Source of the DNA: an uncultured Burkholderiales bacterium
GTDB taxonomy: Bacteria > Pseudomonadota > Gammaproteobacteria > Burkholderiales > Burkholderiaceae_C
Reading direction: 5' to 3'
DNA length: 64,000 nucleotides
Assembly (NCBI GenBank): GCA_937927685.1
Contig: CALBSC010000038.1
Coordinates: 91,265 to 155,264, forward strand
In this document: piece by piece, positions 25,801 through 33,495 of the stretch
How the letters are laid out: each line of letters starts with the position of its first letter
Position numbering within the stretch: the first letter of the stretch is position 1
The notes under the pieces: generated by a model
Databases searched by the model: none
Seen by the model: the letters and a program-made list of their open reading frames with translations, nothing else
Told to the model about the DNA's origin: nothing
Made by a program: the position numbers and the translations under genes

Positions 25801-26595
25801 TTACTCAGGCAACTGCCCCGCTGTGCGTCCCAGCCATTTTTGCGCCAATTTGTCCAAATCTCCGGCCTTGCGAGCCTCGGCAATGATGGCATTCACACGA
25901 GTACGTAAAGCGTCCTCACCTTTGGCCACCCCGATGAAGTTGGGACTGTCCTTCAGCAAGAGTTTGTACTCGGCATTCAATTGCGGGTTTTTCTGAATCA
26001 TGTTACCGGCCACAGATGCCCCGGTGGCAACCAACTGGGTTTGCCCGGACACAAAGGCAGAGATGGTGGCGTTGTTGTCCTCGAAGCGCTTGATGTCAGA
26101 ACCAGCCGGCGCCACCTTGGTAAGTTCCTGGTCCTCAATGGCACCCCGTGTTACCGCGATGCTCTTGCCCTTGATGTCATCAAAACTCTTGACGTTCAAT
26201 GACTTGGCCGCATAGACCGCCTGGAAAAACGGTGAATAGGCAGCCGTGAAATCGATCACTTTTTCTCGCTCGGGGTTTTTACCCAACGTGGAGATCACCA
26301 GGTCGGCTTTTTTGGTTTGCAAATAGGGAATGCGGTTGGCGCTGGTCACGATCACCAATTCCACCTTGACGCCCATCTTCGCCCCGATGTAATTAGCCAT
26401 GTCGATATCCAGCCCCTGGGGTTGCAGGTCCAGTCCCACAAATCCGTAAGGCGGAAAATCAGTGGGAATGGCAATCCTGATGAGGCGGGATTTCTGGATG
26501 TTGTCCAGTGCCGACTGCGCGTGAGCCATACCACCCCAGAGCAGGCCCCAAGCAACCATTGATGCTGACAGCCAACGTCGTTTTGAAATAACCAT
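25801..26595 (-). CDS. Polar amino-acid ABC transporter substrate-binding protein
   Basis: 264 residues from ATG 26595, supported by GGAG nine bases upstream. The signal peptide is MVISKRRWLSASMVAWGLLWGGMAHAQ. Mature motifs of family 3 are LIRIAIPTDFPPYGFVG, PQGLDIDMANYIGAKMG, RIPYLQTKKADLVISTLG and SIAVTRGAIEDQEL. LDIDMANY differs from the LxVDLxxA pattern of glutamine binders, so the ligand is uncertain. It heads the operon and lies downstream of a sigma-54-like promoter and an NtrC-like palindrome. Confidence 0.92.
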   Translation of the reverse strand: MVISKRRWLSASMVAWGLLWGGMAHAQSALDNIQKSRLIRIAIPTDFPPYGFVGLDLQPQGLDIDMANYIGAKMGVKVELVIVTSANRIPYLQTKKADLVISTLGKNPEREKVIDFTAAYSPFFQAVYAAKSLNVKSFDDIKGKSIAVTRGAIEDQELTKVAPAGSDIKRFEDNNATISAFVSGQTQLVATGASVAGNMIQKNPQLNAEYKLLLKDSPNFIGVAKGEDALRTRVNAIIAEARKAGDLDKLAQKWLGRTAGQLPE

Positions 26596-26638
26596 GGTGA
26601 AACTCCAGAAAAACAGGAATAAGTGTCTTTTGATTCCA

Positions 26639-26654
26639 AGCGATTTGCATGCCA
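26639..26654 (-). promoter_or_regulatory. Candidate sigma-54 promoter of the amino-acid ABC operon
   Basis: On the minus strand the sequence reads TGGCAT-GCAAA-TCGCT. This keeps the invariant GG-N10-GC spacing of sigma-54 promoters with 9 of 11 consensus bases of TGGCAC-N5-TTGCT. The predicted start is near 26628, leaving a 33-base leader with a ribosome-binding site. Confidence 0.5.
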
Positions 26655-26683
26655 GACCGGCATAGCCCTTGAGAGCATCGGCG

Positions 26684-26700
26684 TGCATCACAAAGGTGCA
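26684..26700. promoter_or_regulatory. Candidate NtrC-type enhancer site
   Basis: TGCATCACAAAGGTGCA matches the NtrC consensus TGCACYA-N3-TGGTGCA at 12 of 14 defined positions. It lies about 64 bases upstream of the start predicted from the sigma-54-like promoter at 26639-26654. Confidence 0.45.
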
Positions 26701-26732
26701 GGCCAGCGGTCTATCCAGTGAAAGATCAGCCC

Positions 26733-26749
26733 GTGCGCCGCAGGCGCAC
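26733..26749. repeat. Perfect hairpin downstream of the repeat-module protein
   Basis: GTGCGCC-GCA-GGCGCAC forms a perfect 7-bp stem with a 3-base loop about 45 bases after the end of the gene at 26794-27177. No T-run follows on either strand, so it is at best a weak terminator. Confidence 0.4.
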
Positions 26750-26793
26750 AAGAAAGGGGCCACGTCGAGCGCCAGGGGCCGCTCAGGCCGGCA

Positions 26794-27177
26794 TCACTTC
26801 TTGGGCAATTTACCGCCGCTCTTCAAGCACTCATCCACGCTTTTGAATTCCGTGAATTTTTTGGTCTGCTCGTAAGACGCGCTGGTTTTGTCGTGGCAAA
26901 TTCCAGACTCGGACTTTTTCACCACCTCGACCACCGGCATCGTTTTGCCCGCAGGCAGTTTGCCGCCGCTCTTGACGCACTCGTCCAGACTGTTGAAAGG
27001 CGTGAATTTTTTGGTGTTGCCGTAGGAACTGCTGCTGGCATCGTGACAAATGCCGGCGTCCGACTTTTTGACCGTGGGGTCCTTGGGAGGATCGGCAGCC
27101 AGCACTTGGGCGCTCAACGCTCCCAACGCCATTGCACAAATTAGGGATTTGATACCGGGCTTTTGCACGAATAACAT
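26794..27177 (-). CDS. Small exported protein with two tandem Cys-His modules
   Basis: 127 residues. ATG 27177 has AGGAG at good spacing. The signal peptide runs to about LAADP (residue 29). The rest is two copies of a 39-residue module at residues 37-75 and 87-125, a period of 50: KKSxxGICHD, SYxxTKKFTxF, S-DEC-KSGGKLP. Each copy keeps Cys-His (44-45, 94-95) and a later Cys (67, 117), suggesting a disulfide or metal site. From memory such modules also occur at the C-termini of nuclease-like proteins; I assign no function. Acidic and Lys-rich, periplasmic. It stands alone between two transport loci. Confidence 0.85.
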   Translation of the reverse strand: MLFVQKPGIKSLICAMALGALSAQVLAADPPKDPTVKKSDAGICHDASSSSYGNTKKFTPFNSLDECVKSGGKLPAGKTMPVVEVVKKSESGICHDKTSASYEQTKKFTEFKSVDECLKSGGKLPKK

Positions 27178-27403
27178 CTAGATCTCCTGCTAGTTATGAG
27201 GATCATCATAACCGCAGAGGCGTCCTTCGTCATGACGACGACCCCCGGGAAATCGAGGAGTTGCCCGATCTTGGATGACGGAAATTGACAGCAGGAAAAT
27301 GATTCGCCAGACTGCGTGGCGCATCACGTCCCGGGCGACCAAGCGACCCAGGGCCTGAAAGTGCCGACCCCTGCTCAACCAAGGGCGGCACCCCCAAGCG
27401 TCA

Positions 27404-27423
27404 GGGCGGCCGGCTGGCCGCCC
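27404..27423. repeat. GC-rich hairpin just after the TakP-like gene
   Basis: GGGCGGCC-GGCT-GGCCGCCC is a perfect 8-bp stem with a 4-base loop starting 8 bases past the stop of the TRAP binding-protein gene at 27431. It lacks a T-run, so intrinsic termination is uncertain. The rest of 27178-27430 holds nothing I can identify. Confidence 0.4.
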
Positions 27424-27430
27424 CGGCCAA

Positions 27431-28522
27431 TCAGCCACGCCCTTTGAGTTTGCGGGCCATGTAGTTGTCGTGGGTTCCCTCGACAACCTGGAACCAGTCC
27501 ACCTGCGACTTCAGGTACTTGTTGTAGGAGTCGTACATGACCTTGAATTCAGGATGCTTCTCGGACCATTCGGCGTACTGGTCCTGGGCCGCGTTGTAGC
27601 AGGCATCGAGAACCGAATCCGGGAAGCGGCGCAGTTGAGCGCCTTTGGAAATCAGGCTCTTGAGGGCTGTGGGGTTGAGGTGGTCGTACTTGGCCATGGA
27701 GACCGCGTTACTCTCCCCGCAAGCAGCCGAGAAGGCTGCCTGGTATTCCTTGGGCAAGGCCTCCCAGGACTTGAGGTTCACAAACATGCTGTTTTGCGAA
27801 TTGGGCTCCCACCAGCCGGGGGTGTAGTAATACTTGGCCACCTTGACGAAACCCAGTTTCTCGTCATCGTAGGGCCCGACCCACTCGGCCGCATCGATGG
27901 TGCCTTTTTCCAGCGACGGGTAGATGTCTCCCGCCGCAATTTGCTGAGGCACCACCCCCAATCGTGACAGGATGACGCCGGCGACACCGCCCACCCTGAA
28001 CTTCATGTTCTTGAGGTCGGACACCGATTTGACTTCCTTGCGGTACCAGCCGCCCATCTGCCCACCGGTGTTGCCCGCCGGAATGCACTTGATGCCGTAG
28101 GGCTTGAGGAAATCATTGAACAGCCCCTCACCCCCACCGTAATACCACCAGGCATTTTGCTGCCGACTGTTCATGCCAAAGGGCAGACAGGAGCCAAAAG
28201 CAAACGCGGGGTTCTTCCCGAAGAAGTAGTATGGCGCCGTGTGACCGGCTTCGACACCTGAGTTCTGGACCGCATCAAGAATTTGCAAACCGCCCACAAT
28301 TTCGCCGGCAGCATAGGTCGAAATCTGAAACCGACCCCCGGTGAGTTCAGCCACCCGCTTGGAAACGTTTTCACACACACCATAGAGGGTATCAAGTGAC
28401 TTGGGCCAGCTGGCGCTCAATCGCCATTTCACCTCGGGCAAGCCCTGGGCCATGGCAGGTGCTGCACCCGCGGCCAATATACCGGCCAAGCCACCGCGTT
28501 GAATCAACTGTCTGCGTTTCAT
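27431..28522 (-). CDS. TRAP transporter substrate-binding protein, TakP-like (first)
   Basis: 363 residues from ATG 28522, supported by AGGAG seven bases upstream. The signal peptide starts MKRRQLIQRGGLAGILAAGAAPAMAQ and has an RR pair but a weak Tat motif. Mature motifs match the TakP group, known for alpha-keto acid binding with a cation: WRLSASWPKSLDTLYG, TAPYYFFGKNPAFA, FPGGNTG-like PAGNTGGQMGGW, RVGGVAGVILSRLG, QQIAAGDIYPSLEKGTIDAAEWVGPYDDEK. No DctQM partner is on its transcript. It is divergent from a complete TRAP operon and may share those membrane subunits. Confidence 0.9.
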   Translation of the reverse strand: MKRRQLIQRGGLAGILAAGAAPAMAQGLPEVKWRLSASWPKSLDTLYGVCENVSKRVAELTGGRFQISTYAAGEIVGGLQILDAVQNSGVEAGHTAPYYFFGKNPAFAFGSCLPFGMNSRQQNAWWYYGGGEGLFNDFLKPYGIKCIPAGNTGGQMGGWYRKEVKSVSDLKNMKFRVGGVAGVILSRLGVVPQQIAAGDIYPSLEKGTIDAAEWVGPYDDEKLGFVKVAKYYYTPGWWEPNSQNSMFVNLKSWEALPKEYQAAFSAACGESNAVSMAKYDHLNPTALKSLISKGAQLRRFPDSVLDACYNAAQDQYAEWSEKHPEFKVMYDSYNKYLKSQVDWFQVVEGTHDNYMARKLKGRG

Positions 28523-28838
28523 GAACAACTCCTGTCAGTGTTGGAGGAACTCATGCACCAGTGACTTCACATCACTGGTCTGAGGCCAATAGAACAGTAC
28601 CAAATAGTTAGTCAGGAACGTCTGGCGTTTTCCCTATTTCGGGAATACACCAGTGCGCTGAAGCAATGAGGGGGCTGGGACCAGTGCCGCACGTTACAGC
28701 TTTGCATGAAAACCCTAGTACACAGCCCGCTGGCTCTCCTCTATCGTGGGTTTGGACCTGATTAAGCCCTTCCTGCCGAGCAGGTGGTCAGGGCAAGGCC
28801 TACAACGCTCTATTGATAAGACCCCACAGGAGACACCC
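28523..28838. promoter_or_regulatory. Divergent TRAP control region with repeated ACCAGTG motif
   Basis: This 316-base gap separates two divergent TRAP loci. It contains a perfect 8-bp inverted repeat, ACCAGTGA-N7-TCACTGGT (28557-28579), and two further direct copies of ACCAGTG at 28649-28655 and 28680-28686, 31 bases apart (about three helical turns). A TTCCC-N6-GGGAA repeat lies at 28630-28645. This looks like the binding array of an unlinked regulator. No gene is seen. Confidence 0.5.
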
Positions 28839-29828
28839 ATGGTCAATTTTCGCCGAAGCCTCATTGGCGGACTGCTTGCCGCTGCCTTCTCATTGACAGC
28901 CAACGCCCAGCAGGCCATCACGCTGCATGGCGCCTCCCAGTTTGGCGACGATCATGCGTTCACCAAAACCATGGTGCGCTTCGAGGAGTTGGTCAAGAAG
29001 TATTACGGCAAACCCATCAACTTCGTACTGCACAAAAACAGTGAACTGGGATTGGAAAAGGACTACTTTGCCTACATGAACCAAGGCAAAGCGGTGGACT
29101 ACGCCATCGTTTCGCCCGCTCACATGTCCACCTTTTCCAAGGCAGCACCCTTCATCGATGCCCCCTTCCTCTTCTCGGATCTGGCGCACTGGAACAAGGT
29201 GCTGGACCAGGACGTGCTCAAGCCCGTGGCCGACGAAATCGCCCAGAAGGCCGAAGTGATGCTGATTGGCTATGCGGGGGGTGGGGTACGCAACATCTTT
29301 TCGAACAAGTCGGCCACCAACCTGGCCGAATTGAAAAACCTCAAAGTACGCGTCCAAGGGGCCCCGATCTGGAGTCGCACCTTCCAGGCCATCGGCATGT
29401 CGCCCACGGTGATCGCCTACAACGAGGTGTACAACGCGATCCAGAACAACGTCATCAATGCGGGTGAAAACGAGGCAGCCGGGGTAGAGGCCATGAAGTT
29501 CTATGAGGTCGGCCCCAACCTCCTGATGACCCGTCACGCCATCACCATCCGTCCGCTGTGCTTCTCGGTCAAAACCCTGAAAAAACTCCCCCAGGATCTG
29601 CAGGACGCCATCGTGCGCGCAGGCAAGGAAGCGGGGGCTTATGGCCGTCAGATCGAATCCTCGGAGGATCAAGCCAAGCTGGACAAATACGCCAAAGAAG
29701 GCAAGCTCAAGCAGGTGGCCTTCAACGACCGTGCCCAGATGCAAAAGCTGGTGGAACCCGTGATGGCCGCCTACGCCAAAGAGGTGGGTGCAGAGGCCAT
29801 CTTCAACAAGATCAATACCCTCAAGTGA
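28839..29828 (+). CDS. TRAP transporter substrate-binding protein (DctP family)
   Basis: 329 residues from ATG 28839, with AGGAGA upstream. The signal peptide is MVNFRRSLIGGLLAAAFSLTANAQ. Mature motifs are LHGASQFGDDHAFTKTM, FIDAPFLFSDLAHWNKV, the ligand Arg region LKNLKVRVQGAPIWSRTFQAIGMSPT, and YNAIQNNVINAGENE. It differs from the TakP-like proteins in this window and is closer to general C4-dicarboxylate/sugar-acid DctP proteins. It is first in the dctPQM-dioxygenase operon. The soluble receptor delivers ligand to the DctQM sodium symporter. Confidence 0.93.
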   Translation: MVNFRRSLIGGLLAAAFSLTANAQQAITLHGASQFGDDHAFTKTMVRFEELVKKYYGKPINFVLHKNSELGLEKDYFAYMNQGKAVDYAIVSPAHMSTFSKAAPFIDAPFLFSDLAHWNKVLDQDVLKPVADEIAQKAEVMLIGYAGGGVRNIFSNKSATNLAELKNLKVRVQGAPIWSRTFQAIGMSPTVIAYNEVYNAIQNNVINAGENEAAGVEAMKFYEVGPNLLMTRHAITIRPLCFSVKTLKKLPQDLQDAIVRAGKEAGAYGRQIESSEDQAKLDKYAKEGKLKQVAFNDRAQMQKLVEPVMAAYAKEVGAEAIFNKINTLK

Positions 29829-29842
29829 GTTAGACCTCCTCC

Positions 29843-30328
29843 ATGTCCATTTTTTTACGACTCGCGCACCAGCTCCTGATTGCCCTGCTGGGCATCACGG
29901 TGCTGGTGCTGATGGTACCGGTCTCGATGCAAATCGGCTCACGATTTTTCGAATGGATTCCCAACTACATGTGGACCGAAGAGATGAGCCGGTTCTTCTT
30001 CATCTGGATGGTGATGATCGGTGCCACCGTGGGGGTTCGCGAGGGTTTGCACTTTGATGTGGATATCTGGGCTGACCCCAGCCCTGGCCTGGCGCGATTT
30101 CTGCGCTGGGCCAGTCGCCTGCTGATTCTGGGCTTTGCTGGGGTGGTGCTGTACTGGGGCATCGAGTTCACGCAGTTTGGCTGGAATCAGACGTCCGAGT
30201 TGGCTGACTTGCCCATGTGGATGATCTTCATTGCCTGGCCGGTGTCCGGTTTTTTCTGGATCGCCTTTTTGATCGAAAAAATGTTGGTTGACAGCGAACG
30301 CGACGACCAGCACGGAATGCATATATGA
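29843..30328 (+). CDS. TRAP transporter small permease (DctQ)
   Basis: 161 residues with four predicted membrane helices (LLIALLGITVLVLMVPVSM, FFFIWMVMIGATVGVREG, FLRWASRLLILGFAGVVLYWG, MWMIFIAWPVSGFFWIAFLIEKM). The family signature E-M-x-R-F-F-F-I-W with the VGVREGLHFDVD loop is present. It lies 14 bases after the binding-protein stop and overlaps dctM by 4 bases (ATGA), so the two membrane subunits are translationally coupled. Confidence 0.92.
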   Translation: MSIFLRLAHQLLIALLGITVLVLMVPVSMQIGSRFFEWIPNYMWTEEMSRFFFIWMVMIGATVGVREGLHFDVDIWADPSPGLARFLRWASRLLILGFAGVVLYWGIEFTQFGWNQTSELADLPMWMIFIAWPVSGFFWIAFLIEKMLVDSERDDQHGMHI

Positions 30329-31644
30329 GTTCTGCAGTTTTGACGCCCGGCACCGCAGCCCTGGTGCTGTTTGGTGCATTCTTTTTGCTGCTGATCCTGC
30401 GAGTCCCCGTGGCTTTTGCGCTGGGTTTGGCCTCGCTGCCCGTCTTGTTGATTGAGCCTCGCTTGTCACCCATGGTGCTGTTCAACGAGATGTTCAAGTC
30501 CTACAACTCGTTCATTCTGCTGGCCGTTCCCTTCTTCTTGCTCACCGCCAACCTGATGAACGTGGGGGGCATCACGGATCGCATGTTGCGACTCTCGCGT
30601 GCCCTGGTCGGTCACTTTCCCGGCGGCCTGGCGCAGATCAATGTGCTGCTGTCGGTGTTTTTTGCAGGCATCTCGGGCTCTTCCACCGCTGATGCAGCAA
30701 GCCAGGGCAAACTCTTTATCGAAGCGCAAGTCAAAGAGGGCTACGACCTGTCCTTCTCCATCGCCATCACGGCCGTATCGGCGGTGCTCGCCGTCATCAT
30801 CCCACCGTCCATTCTGATGGTGGTGTGGGGAGGCGTCATTTCCACGTCCATTGGTGCTATGTACCTGGCTGGTATTGTGCCGGGCCTCTTGATTGGCTTG
30901 GCCCAGATGGCCACGGTCCATGCCTATGCCAAGAAGCGCAACTACCCGGTCTATCCCCGGGCCAAGTTTTCAGAGTTTCTGGAAGCGGCTGGGGTGGCCA
31001 TCCCTGCCATGGTCACACCCGTCATCATTGTGGGCGGCATCTTGATGGGATGGTTCACGGCCACGGAATCAGCCGCCGCAGCGGTGTTGTACGCCGCGGT
31101 GCTGTCGCTGCTGGTGTATCGAGAAATCAATGCGGCTCAATTCTGGGAGGCGGTGGTCGAAACCGGCAAACTCTCGGCCGTGGCCTTGTTTTGTGTGGGC
31201 ACAGCATCCGTGTTTGGATGGTTGATGGCCTACTACCAGATACCCAAGGCCTTGCTGTCCAATGTGCAGGACATGGGGTTGGGTGTGACAGGTGTCGGCA
31301 TACTGATCGCCTTGGCATTTTTGGTGGTGGGCTGTTTTCTGGACGCCATCCCCGCCATCATCATTGTGGGCACCACGCTGCAGCCGCTGGCTGAGTCGGT
31401 GGGCATGCACCCGGTGCACTTTGCCATCGTGGGGATTGTCTCGCTGGCCTTCGGGCTGATCACACCGCCGTATGGCATGTGCCTCATGATTTCCTGCGCC
31501 GTGGCCAAGGTGCCCTTGCGGTTCGCCCTCAAGGACACCATGATCATGTTGATCCCGATGCTGGTGGTGCTGTGCCTGGTGATCATCTTCCCGGACATTT
31601 GCCTGTTCCTGCCACGGATGTTCTCTCCCGATATGGTCAAGTGA
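30325..31644 (+). CDS. TRAP transporter large permease (DctM)
   Basis: 439 residues, usual length, with about twelve membrane segments. Hallmarks are SFILLAVPFFLLTANLMN, the SGSSTADAASQGKLF loop near residue 120 (sodium/substrate site region), AVIIPPSILMVVWG and LITPPYGMCLMISCAVAKVP. It transports the ligand brought by the binding protein, driven by an ion gradient. The YGMCLMISCAVA segment (Cys-rich) is the only slightly unusual part. It is followed after 7 bases by the dioxygenase gene. Confidence 0.93.
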   Translation: MSSAVLTPGTAALVLFGAFFLLLILRVPVAFALGLASLPVLLIEPRLSPMVLFNEMFKSYNSFILLAVPFFLLTANLMNVGGITDRMLRLSRALVGHFPGGLAQINVLLSVFFAGISGSSTADAASQGKLFIEAQVKEGYDLSFSIAITAVSAVLAVIIPPSILMVVWGGVISTSIGAMYLAGIVPGLLIGLAQMATVHAYAKKRNYPVYPRAKFSEFLEAAGVAIPAMVTPVIIVGGILMGWFTATESAAAAVLYAAVLSLLVYREINAAQFWEAVVETGKLSAVALFCVGTASVFGWLMAYYQIPKALLSNVQDMGLGVTGVGILIALAFLVVGCFLDAIPAIIIVGTTLQPLAESVGMHPVHFAIVGIVSLAFGLITPPYGMCLMISCAVAKVPLRFALKDTMIMLIPMLVVLCLVIIFPDICLFLPRMFSPDMVK

Positions 31645-31651
31645 CGGACTT

Positions 31652-32494
31652 ATGCATATTTCGGCAATTTCCCAAGTACTGGGCGCCCGTATCACCGGGG
31701 TAGACCTCAACGAAGCACTCAGCCAGGACCAGTTTTCACGCCTGGAGGAAGCCTTGCACACGCATGGTTTCATCGTGTTGCCAGCGCAGTCCCTGACCCC
31801 TGCCACCATGGTGCAGTTTGCTCGGCGCTGGGGGCGTCCGGAACCTCACGTGATTGATACGTTTCATCATCCTGATGATGCCAATGTCCTGATGCTGTCC
31901 AACGTGTACAAGGATGGCAAGCCGGTCGGACTGGTGGATGCGGGCACGTATTTCCACACCGACTACTCTTACCTGGCCGACGCCGCCCGTTGCACCATGC
32001 TGTATGCCATCAATGTGCCGCCGGGGCGTAATGGCACGACCTTCGCGAATCAGGCGCTGGCCTATGCCGAATTACCGCAGGCGACGCGCGAGCGCATTGA
32101 CAACCTGGTGGTCAATCATCATTACGGCAACCGGGACGACCTGGACACCACCTCCCGAACGGTGGCATCCGTGCTGAATGACAGCCAAAAGAAAAAGGTG
32201 GATTGGGTTCAACACCCGCTGGTGCGCCCTCACCCCTACACGGGTCAGAAAGCCTTGTATGCAGTCAGTGGCAGTTCATTCAGCGTGGAAGGGCTGAAGG
32301 AAGACGAGGGGCGTGCCCTGCTGGATGAATTGAAAGACCATGCCACACAGGACAAGTACTGCCACACCTATGACTACACCAACGGGGATGTCATTGTGTG
32401 GGACAACGCACTCTTGTTGCACAGCGCGCCACTGATCGATCTGACACGGCCGCGCGAATTGTGGCGCGTCACCTTGAAATACACGAGCCATTAA
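31652..32494 (+). CDS. TauD/TfdA-family Fe(II)/2-oxoglutarate dioxygenase
   Basis: 280 residues. The iron triad is His-x-Asp in TYFHTDYSY and the distal His in ALLLHSAPL. The 2-oxoglutarate Arg is in RELWRVTLK. The N-terminus ISQVLGARITGVDLNEAL resembles TauD (taurine) and TfdA (2,4-D) enzymes, which hydroxylate next to a heteroatom and release it. As the last gene of the TRAP operon it probably oxidises the imported compound, perhaps a sulfonate, aryloxyacid or sulfate ester; the exact substrate cannot be read. Its 3' end overlaps the convergent Bug gene by 4 bases. Confidence 0.9.
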   Translation: MHISAISQVLGARITGVDLNEALSQDQFSRLEEALHTHGFIVLPAQSLTPATMVQFARRWGRPEPHVIDTFHHPDDANVLMLSNVYKDGKPVGLVDAGTYFHTDYSYLADAARCTMLYAINVPPGRNGTTFANQALAYAELPQATRERIDNLVVNHHYGNRDDLDTTSRTVASVLNDSQKKKVDWVQHPLVRPHPYTGQKALYAVSGSSFSVEGLKEDEGRALLDELKDHATQDKYCHTYDYTNGDVIVWDNALLLHSAPLIDLTRPRELWRVTLKYTSH

Positions 32495-33486
32495 TTGTCG
32501 CTCTTGATCCCCAGGTCGTGGATCAGCGTTCGCCACCGTACCAGGTCCTCGCGCAAAAAGCGGGCAAACGTTTCCGGCCCCAGGCCAGTGGGTTCCAGCC
32601 CCTGCCCTCGCAACACGTCGACCACCTCGGGTAACGCCAGAATCTGCGCTGTGTCGGCGGCAATCTTGTCCACAATGGCTCGGGGCGTGCCAGTGGGTGC
32701 CAGCATGCCAAACCATCCACTGGTGTCCAAATTAGGGACACCTGCCTCAGCAAAGGTAGGAACTTCAGGCAACACTTTGGATCGGGCGGCGCCCACCAGC
32801 GCCAACGGACGCACCTTTCCGCTCTTGAGGTGCGGCATGGCCGTACCAATGGAATTGAACGAACTCGCTACCTGCCCACTCAACAAGTCTACGATCGAAG
32901 CCGATTCACCTTTATACGGAATGTGCGTCAGGTCGATGCCGGCGCCCCGCTTGAGCGCTTCTCCATAGATATGAAATGACGAGGCGTTACCAAAGGATGC
33001 GTAGTTGAGTGGCATGCCCCGTGCCTTAGCCAACTTGGCACCTTCAATGAATTCGCCCAGGGTTTTGTAAGGAGAGTCGCTGCGAACCAGCAACACCACT
33101 TCCGATCGGATGAACTGCACCACCGGAATGAAGTCGCGCTCGGCGTCCCAGGGCACCTTGGGCAATAGCGCAGGGGCCTGCACCAACGATGTGAAGGTGG
33201 ACAACAACGTGTAGCCGTCAGCCGGCGCACGTGCCACGAAATCCGTGCCAATCACCGTGGTGGCCCCGGGCTTGTATTCAACCACCACGGGTTGACCCCA
33301 TCGCACGGCCAACTTGTCAGCCACCATGCGCGTGACCCGATCGGGGCTGCCTGCAGGCAAACTCGGCATGACAATTTTCACCGGCCTGGTGGGCCAAGCA
33401 GCCGTGGGTTGAGCCAGACAGGTCGCCGTGGTCCCGATCACGGAGAAAAACAGCAGAGACTGGAGCAGTGCGCGTTTTTGGTTCAT
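32491..33486 (-). CDS. Bug/TctC-family periplasmic binding protein 9
   Basis: 331 residues. Signal peptide MNQKRALLQSLLFFSVIGTTATCLAQPTAAWPTRP, then IVMPSLPAGSPDRVTRM, VVEYKPGATTVIGTDFVA, SFGNASSFHIYGEAL and IPYKGESASIVDLL. The pocket loop PAGSPD and the VEYKPGATT block diverge strongly from the other copies. It lies 9 bases after the flavin-dependent oxidoreductase gene on the same strand, so the two form a two-gene operon. Confidence 0.92.
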   Translation of the reverse strand: MNQKRALLQSLLFFSVIGTTATCLAQPTAAWPTRPVKIVMPSLPAGSPDRVTRMVADKLAVRWGQPVVVEYKPGATTVIGTDFVARAPADGYTLLSTFTSLVQAPALLPKVPWDAERDFIPVVQFIRSEVVLLVRSDSPYKTLGEFIEGAKLAKARGMPLNYASFGNASSFHIYGEALKRGAGIDLTHIPYKGESASIVDLLSGQVASSFNSIGTAMPHLKSGKVRPLALVGAARSKVLPEVPTFAEAGVPNLDTSGWFGMLAPTGTPRAIVDKIAADTAQILALPEVVDVLRGQGLEPTGLGPETFARFLREDLVRWRTLIHDLGIKSDN

Positions 33487-33495
33487 CGTCGGGCC

